Source: Sulfuricella sp.
GTDB lineage: Bacteria > Pseudomonadota > Gammaproteobacteria > Burkholderiales > Sulfuricellaceae
DNA length: 55,351 nt
Direction of reading: 5' to 3'
Assembly (NCBI GenBank): GCA_028714315.1
Contig: JAQTMN010000009.1
Span: 1 to 55,351, forward strand
Positions 41,192 to 50,351 of this stretch are shown here, in pieces; within the stretch, counting starts at the first letter, position 1; every line of letters starts with the position of its first letter. A program made the translations under genes and the position numbers. A model generated the notes under the pieces. That model did no database searches, had not been told where the DNA came from, and saw only the letters and a list, made by a program, of their open reading frames with translations.

Positions 41192-42136
41192 ATGGAACTT
41201 CGTCACTTGCGCTGCTTTCTGGCCGTGGCCGAAGAACTCCACTTCGCCCGTGCGGCCGAGCGGCTGCACATCGAGCAGTCGCCGCTATCGCGCACCATCA
41301 AGGAACTGGAAGAAGACCTGGGCGAGCAGTTGTTCGTCCGTACTAGCCGCAGCACACGTCTGACGCGGGCCGGCAGACTGTTTCTGGAGCACGTGCCGCG
41401 TGTGTTCTCCGCCTTGCAGCAGGCCCGCGACAGCGTGAAGGCGGCAGCCAGTGGCTTCCACGGCCAATTGCGCATTGCGCTGTCCGATGGCATCACGCCC
41501 TCACGCTTGCCGACCTTGCTGGCGATGTGTCGGCAGGAGGAACCCGAGGTTGAGATTCGATTGTTCCAAGTGCCGCTGTCACAGCAGATCAAGGGGTTGC
41601 AAGACGATCTGTATGACGTGGGCTTTGCACAGTCCGATGAAGTGGGCGATGGCATCGCGGCTGACGCAGTGTGGAGCGACCCGCTGATGGTGGCGGTGCC
41701 GGCGCGGCACCATCTACTGAAGCACAAGCGAATTCCACTGGATGAAGTGCTGCACTTTCCTCTCGTGCTATGCGACCCGCAGGCGTGCGAGGGCCTCGCG
41801 CGACAAGTCGAGCGTGTTCTGCGCCGCTCTGACCGGGAACCGCTGATCGTCGAGCGCGTCGCCTCGTTCGAGCTGATGATGGTGGTGGTTTCAGCCGGCT
41901 TCGCCTTGGGACTGGCAGGCGGCCCGCACATCGCGGCAAGCCGGGAGCCCGGCGTAGTAGCTCGACCCTTGGCGGGACGTTCGCCCATGCTGCTGACCTA
42001 CCTGCTGCGGCGCGAAGGCGAGATTTCGGAAGTGCTGTCCCGATTCATCGAGCGGGTGCAAGCCATCGATTTGTCCGAAGGCATGAGGTCCGCTCTACCA
42101 CCTGAACCTGATCTCCAGGAGGAAACCGACCTATGA
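41192..42136 (+). CDS. LysR-family regulator of the transfer genes (TraR-like)
   Basis: 314 residues from ATG 41192. The N-terminal winged HTH is MELRHLRCFLAVAEELHFAR...SPLSRTIKELEEDLGEQLF, followed by the periplasmic-binding-like effector domain. A LysR-type gene called traR precedes traG in Tn4371 itself. Its stop overlaps the eexN-like start (ATGA), and traG follows, which supports control of transfer. The ligand is unknown. Confidence 0.88.
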   Translation: MELRHLRCFLAVAEELHFARAAERLHIEQSPLSRTIKELEEDLGEQLFVRTSRSTRLTRAGRLFLEHVPRVFSALQQARDSVKAAASGFHGQLRIALSDGITPSRLPTLLAMCRQEEPEVEIRLFQVPLSQQIKGLQDDLYDVGFAQSDEVGDGIAADAVWSDPLMVAVPARHHLLKHKRIPLDEVLHFPLVLCDPQACEGLARQVERVLRRSDREPLIVERVASFELMMVVVSAGFALGLAGGPHIAASREPGVVARPLAGRSPMLLTYLLRREGEISEVLSRFIERVQAIDLSEGMRSALPPEPDLQEETDL

Positions 42137-42396
42137 AGAAATCCATCCTGTTCCTGCTGGTCGTGCTGCTAACCGCTTGTGGCCCGTCTGAGGCCCCCAA
42201 GCAGGCCAACGTGCCGACCGTGGATGAGTTGGCCGCCGATCCGTCGCGGCTGAAGGAGTTGCGCCAGCAATGCAAGACCGACCGCGTAATGCTTGGCGAC
42301 GTGTTGTGCAATCGCGTTGCCGAGGCCACGCGCAAGCGGTTCTACGGCGACGGAAAGACGCCCTACACACCATCGGAAACGCCACCGAAGTTCTGA
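42133..42396 (+). CDS. eexN: EexN-family entry-exclusion lipoprotein
   Basis: 87 residues. Signal peptide with lipobox L-T-A-C at C16 (VVLLTACGPS), then the family pattern VDELAADPSRLKELRQQCKT, a second cysteine in DVLCNRVAEATRKRFYG. EexN-type lipoproteins reduce uptake of related elements by the host. It is expressed with the LysR gene and ends at a strong terminator. A related but longer lipoprotein lies at 50019. Confidence 0.88.
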   Translation: MKKSILFLLVVLLTACGPSEAPKQANVPTVDELAADPSRLKELRQQCKTDRVMLGDVLCNRVAEATRKRFYGDGKTPYTPSETPPKF

Positions 42397-42437
42397 TCGT
42401 CAGTTCTCTGCAATAAATCCTGCCCTTCTTTGCAAAC

Positions 42438-42470
42438 ACGCCGCAGCGCGCTCGCGCCTGCGGCGTTTTT
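42438..42470 (+). terminator. Terminator after eexN
   Basis: ACGCCGCAG (42438-42446) and CTGCGGCGT (42458-42466), with a GC-rich inner stem and five T. It separates the LysR-eexN pair from traG. Confidence 0.85.
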
Positions 42471-42568
42471 ATTGGTTTCTTCGCAGCCTGAAACCTTGTT
42501 TTTTTCATCATCTTGCTTCCGATAACGGTCTTTGACCGGCACTGACTCGGCACTGATCCTCGCGCTAT

Positions 42569-42590
42569 GCGGCACGTCCTTGTGCCGCTT
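42569..42590 (+). promoter_or_regulatory. Hairpin in the traG leader
   Basis: GCGGCAC (42569-42575) and GTGCCGC (42582-42588) with a 6-nt loop, followed by TTTCTG, 43 bp upstream of the traG start. It could attenuate transfer-gene transcription or be the LysR-controlled leader. No clear -35/-10 pair was found in 42471-42631. Confidence 0.45.
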
Positions 42591-42631
42591 TCTGACGAGG
42601 AATCAGCGCAGGGGAAATCGGAGGCCAGTGA

Positions 42632-44632
42632 ATGCAAGCTCAGGGCGTGCTGTTCGGGCAGATCGCCGCCGTCTTCGGCATCGTGATCGCCGGTGTGTGG
42701 AGTGCAACGCAATGGACAGCCGCCGCCCTGGGCTATCAACTACGCCTTGGCTCGCCGTGGTTCGACTTCTTTGGAACGCCGGTCTATCACCCCTGGCGGC
42801 TGTTCGAGTGGTGGTTCTTCTTCGATGCCTACGCGCCGCACGTCTTCGACATAGGTGGCGCGATTGCAGGCGGCAGCGGCCTGGTAGCCGTGGTGGTCGC
42901 CATCGCCATGTCGGTGTGGCGCTCGCGGCAGTCGCGCCTGGTCACTACCTACGGTTCGGCACGCTGGGCCGATGCGGATGACGTTCGCAAAGCCGGGCTG
43001 ACTCAGCCGGCCGGCGTTTTCCTCGGCCTGCATCGCGGGCAGTACCTCCGGCACGAAGGCCCGGAACACGTCCTGACCTTCGCGCCCACTCGCAGCGGCA
43101 AGGGCGTGGGACTGGTGGTGCCCACTTTGTTGAGCTGGCCCGCGTCCGTCGTAGTCCACGACATCAAAGGCGAGAACTGGACGCTCACCGCCGGCTGGCG
43201 TTCGCGGTTTAGTCATTGCCTGCTGTTCAACCCGACCGATGCGAAGTCGGCGGCCTACAACCCGTTGCTGGAAGTGCGGCGCGGCGCGCATGAAGTGCGC
43301 GACGTGCAGAACGTGGCCGATATTCTGGTCGATCCCGACGGCGCGCTCGAACGCCGCAACCATTGGGAAAAGACTTCGCACGCGCTGCTGGTCGGCGCGA
43401 TCCTGCATGTGCTCTACGCAGGCGAAGACAAGACGCTGCGCGGCGTCGCCAACTTCCTCAGTGACCCGGCTTGCCCGTTCGAGCTGACGTTGCACCGGAT
43501 GATGACGACGAAGCACTTGGGCGATACACCGCACCAGGTTGTCGCGTCCGCTGCGCGCGAAGTGCTCAACAAGTCGGACAACGAGCGGTCGGGCGTCCTT
43601 TCCACCGCCATGTCGTTCCTCGGCCTGTACCGCGACCCTACGGTGGCCGAAGTCACGTCGCGCTGCGACTGGCGCATCGCCGACCTGATTTCCACCGAGC
43701 ACCCGGTATCGCTTTATCTGGTGGTGCCGCCGTCCGACATCAGTCGCACCAAGCCGCTGATCCGGCTCATCCTGAACCAGATCGGCAGGCGCTTGACGGA
43801 ATCGCTCGACGGCAGCGACGGCATCCAGCGCCGCCACAAGCTGCTGCTGATGCTCGATGAATTTCCAGCGCTGGGCCGGCTCGACTTCTTCGAGTCCGCG
43901 CTGGCCTTCATGGCTGGCTACGGCATCCGTAGCTTCCTCATCGCTCAGTCGCTCAACCAGATCGACAAAGCCTACGGCCAGAACCATTCGATTCTGGATA
44001 ACTGCCACGTCCGCGTGACGTTCGCCACGAACGACGAACGCACGGCGAAAAGGATTTCCGAAACACTCGGCACCGCCACCGAACTGCGCGCGCAGCGCAA
44101 CTATGCGGGCCACCGGCTCGCGCCGTGGCTCGGGCATCTGATGGTGTCGCGGCAGGAAACCGCGCGCCCGCTGCTGACGCCCGGCGAAGTGATGCAGCTT
44201 CCGCCGGATGAGTCCGTGGTGATGGTGTCCAGCGTCGCGCCGATCAAGGCGAAGAAGCTGCGCTACTACACCGACGCCAATTTCAAGCGCCGTGTGCTGC
44301 CGCCGCCCGCGCTGGCGACCGGGCAGTACGCCGACGTGCCGCCATCGCGGCCCGACGACTGGAGCGGGCTGGCGATCCCGGCCGTACCCGCCGCGCCGGC
44401 CACAGCATCCGCCGACGACCTGGGCGGCACCGATGACGGCGGCCCGCGCCGCCAGCCGGAGCTATCCGAAGTTACCGAATACAGCCCCGAACCGCTGTCC
44501 GCAGGCAATGACCTGGGGCTGCTCGATGACGACGACGACCTGCCGCTACCGCTTCCCGGCCAGCTCGACCCGGCCATGCAGCGCACGGCCCGGCTGGCTT
44601 CCCTCGACCCCAACGACGGAATCGACCTATGA
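42632..44632 (+). CDS. traG: TraG/VirD4 coupling protein
   Basis: 666 residues with AATCGGAGG upstream. Membrane segments lie at about 8-30 and 70-95. Walker A is TFAPTRSGKGVGLVVPT (about 149-165) and Walker B is LLLMLDEFPALGRLDFF (about 404-420). The acidic C-terminus (DLGLLDDDDDLPLPLPGQL) is a possible contact site for the relaxosome. It recruits the relaxase-DNA complex to the Trb channel at the inner membrane. It opens the transfer operon and overlaps the CopG-like gene by 4 bp. Confidence 0.95.
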   Translation: MQAQGVLFGQIAAVFGIVIAGVWSATQWTAAALGYQLRLGSPWFDFFGTPVYHPWRLFEWWFFFDAYAPHVFDIGGAIAGGSGLVAVVVAIAMSVWRSRQSRLVTTYGSARWADADDVRKAGLTQPAGVFLGLHRGQYLRHEGPEHVLTFAPTRSGKGVGLVVPTLLSWPASVVVHDIKGENWTLTAGWRSRFSHCLLFNPTDAKSAAYNPLLEVRRGAHEVRDVQNVADILVDPDGALERRNHWEKTSHALLVGAILHVLYAGEDKTLRGVANFLSDPACPFELTLHRMMTTKHLGDTPHQVVASAAREVLNKSDNERSGVLSTAMSFLGLYRDPTVAEVTSRCDWRIADLISTEHPVSLYLVVPPSDISRTKPLIRLILNQIGRRLTESLDGSDGIQRRHKLLLMLDEFPALGRLDFFESALAFMAGYGIRSFLIAQSLNQIDKAYGQNHSILDNCHVRVTFATNDERTAKRISETLGTATELRAQRNYAGHRLAPWLGHLMVSRQETARPLLTPGEVMQLPPDESVVMVSSVAPIKAKKLRYYTDANFKRRVLPPPALATGQYADVPPSRPDDWSGLAIPAVPAAPATASADDLGGTDDGGPRRQPELSEVTEYSPEPLSAGNDLGLLDDDDDLPLPLPGQLDPAMQRTARLASLDPNDGIDL

Positions 44633-45105
44633 GCCAATACCGCCTCAATCTGTTCATCCAGCACGAGCACGCCAAGCGGCTGGAAGAACTGGCCGCCAAG
44701 AAAGGCGTGTCCAAGTCGTCCATCGTCGCGGCGGCGCTGGCGTCCTGGCTGTCGCCGGACGCGGGCGACCAGCGCGAGGCGGCCATCGCCAAGCGGCTGG
44801 ATCGCCTGTCGCGGCAGGCCGATCGACTGGAGCGCGACCAGAACATCCAGATCGAAACGCTGGCGCTGTTCGTGCGCTACTTCCTGACGGTCAGCACGCC
44901 GGTGCCCGAAGCGCATCAGGACGCGGCCCGCGCGCAGGGCAAGGCCCGTTTCGAGCAGTTCGTTGAACAGTTGGGCCGCCACCTGCTGCGCGGGCGCAGC
45001 CTGGTGCGCGATGTGGTGGAGGAACTGCACCCCGACCCAATGCGGATGGATGACGCGGCGGCGCAGGCCGAAGCCCATGAACGTGCTGCGGAGCGTGCCT
45101 CATGA
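44629..45105 (+). CDS. CopG-like ribbon-helix-helix protein of the trb operon
   Basis: 158 residues. The N-terminus (YRLNLFIQHEHAKRLEELAA, KKGVSKSSIVAAALASWL) is a ribbon-helix-helix DNA-binding domain, followed by a coiled coil and a helical tail. In Tn4371-like elements this gene always lies between traG and trbB. It may regulate the operon or join the relaxosome. Both ends overlap neighbours by 4 bp. Confidence 0.85.
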   Translation: MSQYRLNLFIQHEHAKRLEELAAKKGVSKSSIVAAALASWLSPDAGDQREAAIAKRLDRLSRQADRLERDQNIQIETLALFVRYFLTVSTPVPEAHQDAARAQGKARFEQFVEQLGRHLLRGRSLVRDVVEELHPDPMRMDDAAAQAEAHERAAERAS

Positions 45106-46148
45106 GCGCCGTCCCGCAGATCCCGCCCGAACCCCGTTCATCGGCCGCGACCTCGCTGGATCGCCGCATCCAGATGCTGCGCACGGCAATGGGGCCGCTG
45201 ATCGCCGCCGCGCTGGAAGACCCGGACGTGGTGGAAATCATGCTCAACCCCGACCGCACCCTATGGGTGGATCGGTTGTCGTCTGGCCGCACGCCGCTGG
45301 GCGTCGAACTGCCCGAAGCCGATGGCGAACGCATCATTCGCCTGGTGGCCGCGCACGTCGGCGCGGAAGTGCATCGCGGCCAACCGCTCTTGACCGCCGA
45401 GTTACCCGAAACCGGCGAGCGGTTCGAGGGCATCTTGCCGCCGGCCGCGCCTGGCCCGGCCTTCGCGCTGCGCAAGCGGGCCGTGAGCATCATCGGCTTG
45501 GATCGCTACGTCAGCGACGGCATCCTGACCGCAAGCCAAGCGGACTTCCTGCGCCGCGCCGTGCGCGAGCGCCAGAATATCTTGATCGCCGGAGCCACGA
45601 GCAGCGGCAAGACCACGCTGGCGAATGCGCTGCTGGCCGAGATCGCCGCCACGGGCGACCGCGTGCTGGTGCTCGAAGACACCATCGAGCTGCAATGCGC
45701 GGCCCGCGACCATGTACCGCTGCGCACCCGCGCCGGCGTCGTGTCGATGACCGAGCTGGTGCGCGCCACGATGCGCTTGCGCCCCGACCGCGTGATCGTC
45801 GGCGAAGTACGCGGCGGCGAAGCCCTCGACCTCATCAAAGTGTGGGGAACGGGACACCCCGGCGGCATCGCCACCATCCACGCTGGTTCCGCGCTGGGCG
45901 CATTGCTGCGCCTCGAACAGTTGATTCTCGAAGTCGCGGTGAACCCGCCGCGTGCGCTGATCGCCGAGGCGGTCAACGTCGTCATCCACATCGCCGGACG
46001 TGGCCGCAAGCGCCGCGTCGGAAGCATTGCCCGCGTCGTCGGCTTCGACGGCATGGGCTATCGCCTGGCGGACGCGCTGGAAACGCCGTTTCCCGAGTTG
46101 CCGCCGCTTTCTTCTCCGTCCCCTGACCAACCTGGAGAACTGCCATGA
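45102..46148 (+). CDS. trbB: TrbB (VirB11-type) ATPase
   Basis: 348 residues. Walker A is G-A-T-S-S-G-K-T-T (about 164-172), Asp box LEDTIELQC, Walker B-like RPDRVIVGEVRGGEA and the histidine box GHPGGIATIHAG. It is a hexameric cytoplasmic ATPase of the mating channel. The start overlaps the CopG-like gene and the stop overlaps trbC. Confidence 0.95.
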   Translation: MSAVPQIPPEPRSSAATSLDRRIQMLRTAMGPLIAAALEDPDVVEIMLNPDRTLWVDRLSSGRTPLGVELPEADGERIIRLVAAHVGAEVHRGQPLLTAELPETGERFEGILPPAAPGPAFALRKRAVSIIGLDRYVSDGILTASQADFLRRAVRERQNILIAGATSSGKTTLANALLAEIAATGDRVLVLEDTIELQCAARDHVPLRTRAGVVSMTELVRATMRLRPDRVIVGEVRGGEALDLIKVWGTGHPGGIATIHAGSALGALLRLEQLILEVAVNPPRALIAEAVNVVIHIAGRGRKRRVGSIARVVGFDGMGYRLADALETPFPELPPLSSPSPDQPGELP

Positions 46149-46537
46149 CGCAGATGCACGCTCACGCTTTCCGCTTTTCCGTAAATCCGCTTCCCCGCCT
46201 GTCCAGCCTTGCGCGGCTGCGCAGCCTAGCCCACCCGGCGGGGCAAGGTCTGCTGCTGGCCGCGCTGCTGCTGTTGCTGGCTGGCACGGCACAGGCCGCC
46301 GGTTCCTCGATGCCCTGGGAAGGGCCGCTGCAATCCATTCTGGAGTCGATTCAGGGGCCGGTGGCGCGCATCGTCGCGGTCATCATCATCATCGCCACGG
46401 GCCTCGCGCTCGCCTTCGGCGATACGTCGGGCGGCTTCCGCAAGCTGATCCAGATTGTGTTCGGCCTGTCCATCGCCTTCGCTGCGTCCTCGTTCTTCTT
46501 GAGCTTCTTCAGCTTCTCCGGCGGGGCTGTCGTATGA
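46145..46537 (+). CDS. trbC: TrbC (VirB2-type) pilin
   Basis: 130 residues. A long N-terminal leader ends in LLLLAGTAQAAGSSMPWEGP, giving a cleavage after AQA near 55. Two membrane helices follow (about 76-95 and 105-122). The leader is cut by signal peptidase and the product matured by TraF, present at 24052. Overlaps trbB and trbD by 4 bp. Confidence 0.92.
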   Translation: MTQMHAHAFRFSVNPLPRLSSLARLRSLAHPAGQGLLLAALLLLLAGTAQAAGSSMPWEGPLQSILESIQGPVARIVAVIIIIATGLALAFGDTSGGFRKLIQIVFGLSIAFAASSFFLSFFSFSGGAVV

Positions 46538-46803
46538 GTACGGCCAACGATCTTCCGGGCTTCGAGGTGCCGCTGCATCGCTCGCTGACCGAACCGATCC
46601 TCATGGGCGGTGCGCCGCGAACGGTCGCCATTGCGAACGGCACGCTGGCCGCCGCCGTCGGACTGGGCCTGCAACTCTGGATTCCTGGCGTGGTGCTCTG
46701 GATCGTCGGCCATTCGCTGGCGGTGTGGGGCGCGCGCGTCGATCCGCAGTTCATGGTCGTGTTTGCCCGGCACATCAAGCACAAGCCGCTGCTGGACGTG
46801 TAG
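46534..46803 (+). CDS. trbD: TrbD (VirB3-type) protein
   Basis: 89 residues from ATG 46534, overlapping the trbC stop. FEVPLHRSLTEPILMGGAPR is the family start, followed by one long membrane region (about 30-66). It works with TrbE, which starts 12 bp later. Confidence 0.92.
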   Translation: MSTANDLPGFEVPLHRSLTEPILMGGAPRTVAIANGTLAAAVGLGLQLWIPGVVLWIVGHSLAVWGARVDPQFMVVFARHIKHKPLLDV

Positions 46804-46815
46804 GGGGATGCCGCC

Positions 46816-49266
46816 ATGCTGAACCTTGCCGAATACCGCCAGCGGCCCGCGCTGCTGGCCGACTGGCTTCCCTGGGCCGGGCTGATCGCGCCGGGCGTCA
46901 TCTTGAACAAGGATGGCGCTTTCCAGCGCACGGCGCGCTTTCGCGGACCGGACTTGGACAGCGCCACGCAAGGCGAACTGATCGCCACCTCGGCCCGGCT
47001 CAACAACGCGCTTCGCAGGCTGGGTTCGGGCTGGGCACTGTTCATCGAGGCCGAGCGCCGTCCCGCCGCCGACTATCCGCGTTCCGACTTCCCCGAACCA
47101 CTGTCGTGGCTGGTGGAGGAAGAACGCCGTGCCGCGTTCGAGGAATCGGGCCATCACTTCGAGAGCGGCTATCACCTGACGCTGGCCTACCTGCCGCCGG
47201 AGGAATCCCGCGCCCGCGCCGCCAAGCTACTTTACGAGAACACGCCCAGCGACGGCGTGGACTGGCGCGGCCGGCTCGATGCCTTCGTGGCGGAAACGGA
47301 TCGGGTCTTTGACCTGCTCGATGGTGTGATGCCGGAAATCGCCTGGCTCGATGACGCTGAAACGCTGACCTACCTGCACGCCACGGTGTCCACGCGGCGC
47401 TACCGCGTGAGCGTGCCGGAAGTGCCGTTCCATATCGACGCGCTGCTGGCCGATTCCGCTCTGGTCGGCGGCCTCGCGCCGACGCTGGGCGACCAGCACC
47501 TGCGGGTGGTGTCGGTACGGGGCTTTCCGACTTCCACCTGGCCGGGCCTGCTGGACGACCTCAACCGCCTGGGCTTTGGCTACCGCTGGAGTACGCGCTT
47601 TGTCTGCATGGACAAAGCCGAGGCGGAAAAGGAGTTGGGCCGCCTGCGCCGCCAGTGGTTCGCCAAGCGCAAGAACGTGGTGGCGCTGCTGCGCGAAACC
47701 ATCTTCCAGCAGGAAAGCCCGCTGGTCGATACCGACGCCAGCAACAAAGCGGCCGATGCCGATGCCGCCTTGCAGGAGCTGGGCAGCGATCAAGTCGCCT
47801 TCGGCTACCTCACCGCCACGGTGACGGTGCTCGACGCCGACCCGGCCGCTGCCGATGAAAAGCTGCGCATGGTGGAGCGCGTCATCCAGGGCCGGGGCTT
47901 CGTCACCATCCCCGAAACCTTGAACGCGGTCGATGCCTGGCTGTCGTCCATTCCCGGCAATGCCTATGCGAATGTGCGCCAGCCCATCGTCTCGACGCTG
48001 AACCTGGCGCACATGATGCCGCTGTCGGCGGTATGGGCCGGGCCGGAGAAGAACGACCACCTGGGCGGCCCGCCGCTGATCGTCACCCGCACCGATGGCG
48101 CGACGCCGTTCCGGCTGGTGACGCACATCGGCGACGTGGGCCACACGCTGGTCGCTGGCCCGACCGGCATGGGCAAGTCGGTACTGCTCGCCATTTTGGC
48201 GATGCAGTTCCGCCGCTACTTCGGCTCGCGCATCTTCGCATTCGACATGGGGCGCTCGATGCGAGCCACCATTCTCGGCTTGGGCGGCGAGCACTACGAT
48301 CTCGGAGCCGATGGCGGCATTGCCTTCCAGCCGCTCGCCCGCATCGACGGCGAGGGCTACCGCACCTGGGCGGCCGAATGGGTGGAAGGCCGTCTTCTGC
48401 ATGAAGGCGTCACCGTCGGCCCGGACGAGAAGGCGGCGATCTGGTCGGCGCTGGGGAGCCTGGCCGGTGCGCCGGTGGAGCAACGCACGCTGACCGGGTT
48501 TTCCGTGCTGCTGCAATCCAACGCGCTGCGGCAGGCTCTGTCGCCGTATGTACTGGGTGGCGCGCACGGCAAGCTGCTGGACGCCGACCGCGACCGGCTG
48601 GGCATGGCCGCCGTGCAGGGCTTCGAGATGGAAGAACTGATGCACAGCCCCGCCGCCGTGCAAGCGGTGCTGCGCTACCTGTTCGCCCGCTTCGATGAGC
48701 GCTTCGACGGTGCGCCCACGCTGCTGATCCTCGATGAAGCCTGGTTGTTCCTCGATGAGCCGTCTTTCGCGGCGCGCATCCGGCAATGGCTCAAGACGCT
48801 GCGCAAGAAAAACGTGTCGGTGATCTTCGCCACGCAATCGCTGGCCGACATCAAGGACTCGACCATCGCGCCCGCGATCATCGAAAGCTGCGCCAGTCGG
48901 ATTTTTCTCCCTAACCCTCAGGCGACAGAGCCTCAGATTCGCACGATCTACGAGGGCTTCGGCCTCAACAGTCGGCAAATCGAGATCGTCGCTACCGCGC
49001 AGCCCAAGCGCGATTACTACTACCAATCGCGCCTGGGCAATCGCCTGTTCGACCTCGACCTGGGGCCGGCCGCGCTCGCTTTTGCGGGCGCATCTACACC
49101 ACAAGACCAACGCGACATCGACCGCGTGCTGACGCAGGCCGGCGCTCCCGGCTTCGCCGGCGCGTGGCTGCGCCATCGCGGCCTCGATTGGGCCGCCGAC
49201 CTGCTGCCGTCCTCACCGGCGGCGGCTTCTTTCCTCAACTCCCCACCACTGGAGGTTTCACCATGA
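46816..49266 (+). CDS. trbE: TrbE (VirB4-type) ATPase
   Basis: 816 residues, the usual length. Walker A is G-P-T-G-M-G-K-S (448-455) and Walker B is L-L-I-L-D-E-A-W (636-643), with KNVSVIFATQSLADIKDS after it. It energises assembly and substrate transport at the inner membrane. The stop overlaps trbJ. A long open frame on the opposite strand (47227-49176) is a coding shadow. Confidence 0.95.
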   Translation: MLNLAEYRQRPALLADWLPWAGLIAPGVILNKDGAFQRTARFRGPDLDSATQGELIATSARLNNALRRLGSGWALFIEAERRPAADYPRSDFPEPLSWLVEEERRAAFEESGHHFESGYHLTLAYLPPEESRARAAKLLYENTPSDGVDWRGRLDAFVAETDRVFDLLDGVMPEIAWLDDAETLTYLHATVSTRRYRVSVPEVPFHIDALLADSALVGGLAPTLGDQHLRVVSVRGFPTSTWPGLLDDLNRLGFGYRWSTRFVCMDKAEAEKELGRLRRQWFAKRKNVVALLRETIFQQESPLVDTDASNKAADADAALQELGSDQVAFGYLTATVTVLDADPAAADEKLRMVERVIQGRGFVTIPETLNAVDAWLSSIPGNAYANVRQPIVSTLNLAHMMPLSAVWAGPEKNDHLGGPPLIVTRTDGATPFRLVTHIGDVGHTLVAGPTGMGKSVLLAILAMQFRRYFGSRIFAFDMGRSMRATILGLGGEHYDLGADGGIAFQPLARIDGEGYRTWAAEWVEGRLLHEGVTVGPDEKAAIWSALGSLAGAPVEQRTLTGFSVLLQSNALRQALSPYVLGGAHGKLLDADRDRLGMAAVQGFEMEELMHSPAAVQAVLRYLFARFDERFDGAPTLLILDEAWLFLDEPSFAARIRQWLKTLRKKNVSVIFATQSLADIKDSTIAPAIIESCASRIFLPNPQATEPQIRTIYEGFGLNSRQIEIVATAQPKRDYYYQSRLGNRLFDLDLGPAALAFAGASTPQDQRDIDRVLTQAGAPGFAGAWLRHRGLDWAADLLPSSPAAASFLNSPPLEVSP

Positions 49267-50006
49267 ATACCAAGCACCGTTTGCTGTCTGCCTCGCTCGC
49301 CACCGTGCTGTCGGTGTCGCTGTTGGCCTCACAGCCTGCATCCGCACTGACGGTGTTCGACCCGTCCAACTTCGTGCAGAACACGCTGACCGCCGTGCGC
49401 ACACTGGAGCAGATCAACAACCAGATTAATCAGCTCCAGAACGAAGCGCAGATGTTGATGAACCAAGCGCGCAACTTAGCGAATCTCGACTTCAACATCG
49501 TCAATCGCCTGCGCTCGACACTGGCGACTACCGAGCGCCTGATCACCGAGGCACGCGGCCTGGCCTACGACGTGCAGAGCATGGATGCCACCTTCGCCCG
49601 GCTGTACCCGGAGCAGTACGCAGCGACGGTGAGCGGCGACCAGATGCTACGCGACGCGCAAGAGCGTTGGAAGAACACCTTGAACGGCCTGCACACCGCG
49701 ATGCGGATGCAGGCGCAGGTGTCGCAGAACCTGGCCCAAGACGAAAGCGCACTGGCCGACCTCGTGAGCCAGAGCCAGTCGGCCACCGGCGCGCTGCAAG
49801 CCATGCAGGCGACGAACCAGCTTCTCGCCTTGCAGGCCAAGCAGTCCATCCAGGCCCAGCAGCTCCAGATCACGCAAGACCGGGCGGCCTCGCTGGAACT
49901 GGCGCGGCAGGCGGCGGCCACCGAGCGCGCCCGCGAAGTGCGGCGGCGCTTCCTCGGCACCGGCACGCCGTACACGCCGCAGTCCGTCAACTTCTACAAC
50001 AACTGA
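49263..50006 (+). CDS. trbJ: TrbJ (VirB5-type) protein
   Basis: 247 residues from ATG 49263. A signal peptide (cleavage near ASA-LTVFD, residue 27) leads to a helical body (AVRTLEQINNQINQLQNEAQ, EQYAATVSGDQMLRDAQERW) typical of the minor pilus component. GG(T)TTCACC before the start overlaps the end of trbE. Confidence 0.93.
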   Translation: MNTKHRLLSASLATVLSVSLLASQPASALTVFDPSNFVQNTLTAVRTLEQINNQINQLQNEAQMLMNQARNLANLDFNIVNRLRSTLATTERLITEARGLAYDVQSMDATFARLYPEQYAATVSGDQMLRDAQERWKNTLNGLHTAMRMQAQVSQNLAQDESALADLVSQSQSATGALQAMQATNQLLALQAKQSIQAQQLQITQDRAASLELARQAAATERAREVRRRFLGTGTPYTPQSVNFYNN

Positions 50007-50018
50007 CAGGAGGCGGCC

Positions 50019-50351
50019 ATGCGATGCGTTCACGTCCTGCCGGTTTCGTTGCTGGCCGTGCTGCTGACCGCGTGCGGCCAGCAACCGGCCGAACACCTGG
50101 CCGCGACCTTGGCCGCCGATGCCGTGCGGCTCAAGGCGCTACGCGCGCAATGCGCGGCCGACCGGCAGGCCGTGGGCGAAGACGCTTGCCGCGCCGCCGC
50201 CGACGCCTTCCGGCGGCGCTTCTTCGCCGGCCACACCGGGCCGGACGAATACGGCTCGCTGGCCGACCTGCCACCGATCCCGGCGAGCTTCGACACGCCC
50301 ACCGATGACGCTGGTGATGCGCCGCTCGCCGCTACGGAGGACACGCCATGA
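50019..50351 (+). CDS. trbK: TrbK/EexN-type exclusion lipoprotein
   Basis: 110 residues. Lipobox L-T-A-C at C19 (AVLLTACGQQ), then DAVRLKALRAQCAADRQAVG, a second cysteine (EDACRAAADAFRRRFFA) and an extended acidic tail. It occupies the position of trbK between trbJ and trbL. The pattern of two cysteines and RL-K-LR-QC is shared with the protein at 42133, so the element carries two related exclusion-type lipoproteins. It overlaps trbL by 4 bp. Confidence 0.87.
   Translation: MRCVHVLPVSLLAVLLTACGQQPAEHLAATLAADAVRLKALRAQCAADRQAVGEDACRAAADAFRRRFFAGHTGPDEYGSLADLPPIPASFDTPTDDAGDAPLAATEDTP

Noticed and set aside
47227-49176. Long minus-strand open frame of 649 codons opposite trbE
   Set aside because: The plus-strand VirB4-type ATPase is certain, and the reverse frame is open only because of GC-rich codon bias; no domain is visible.
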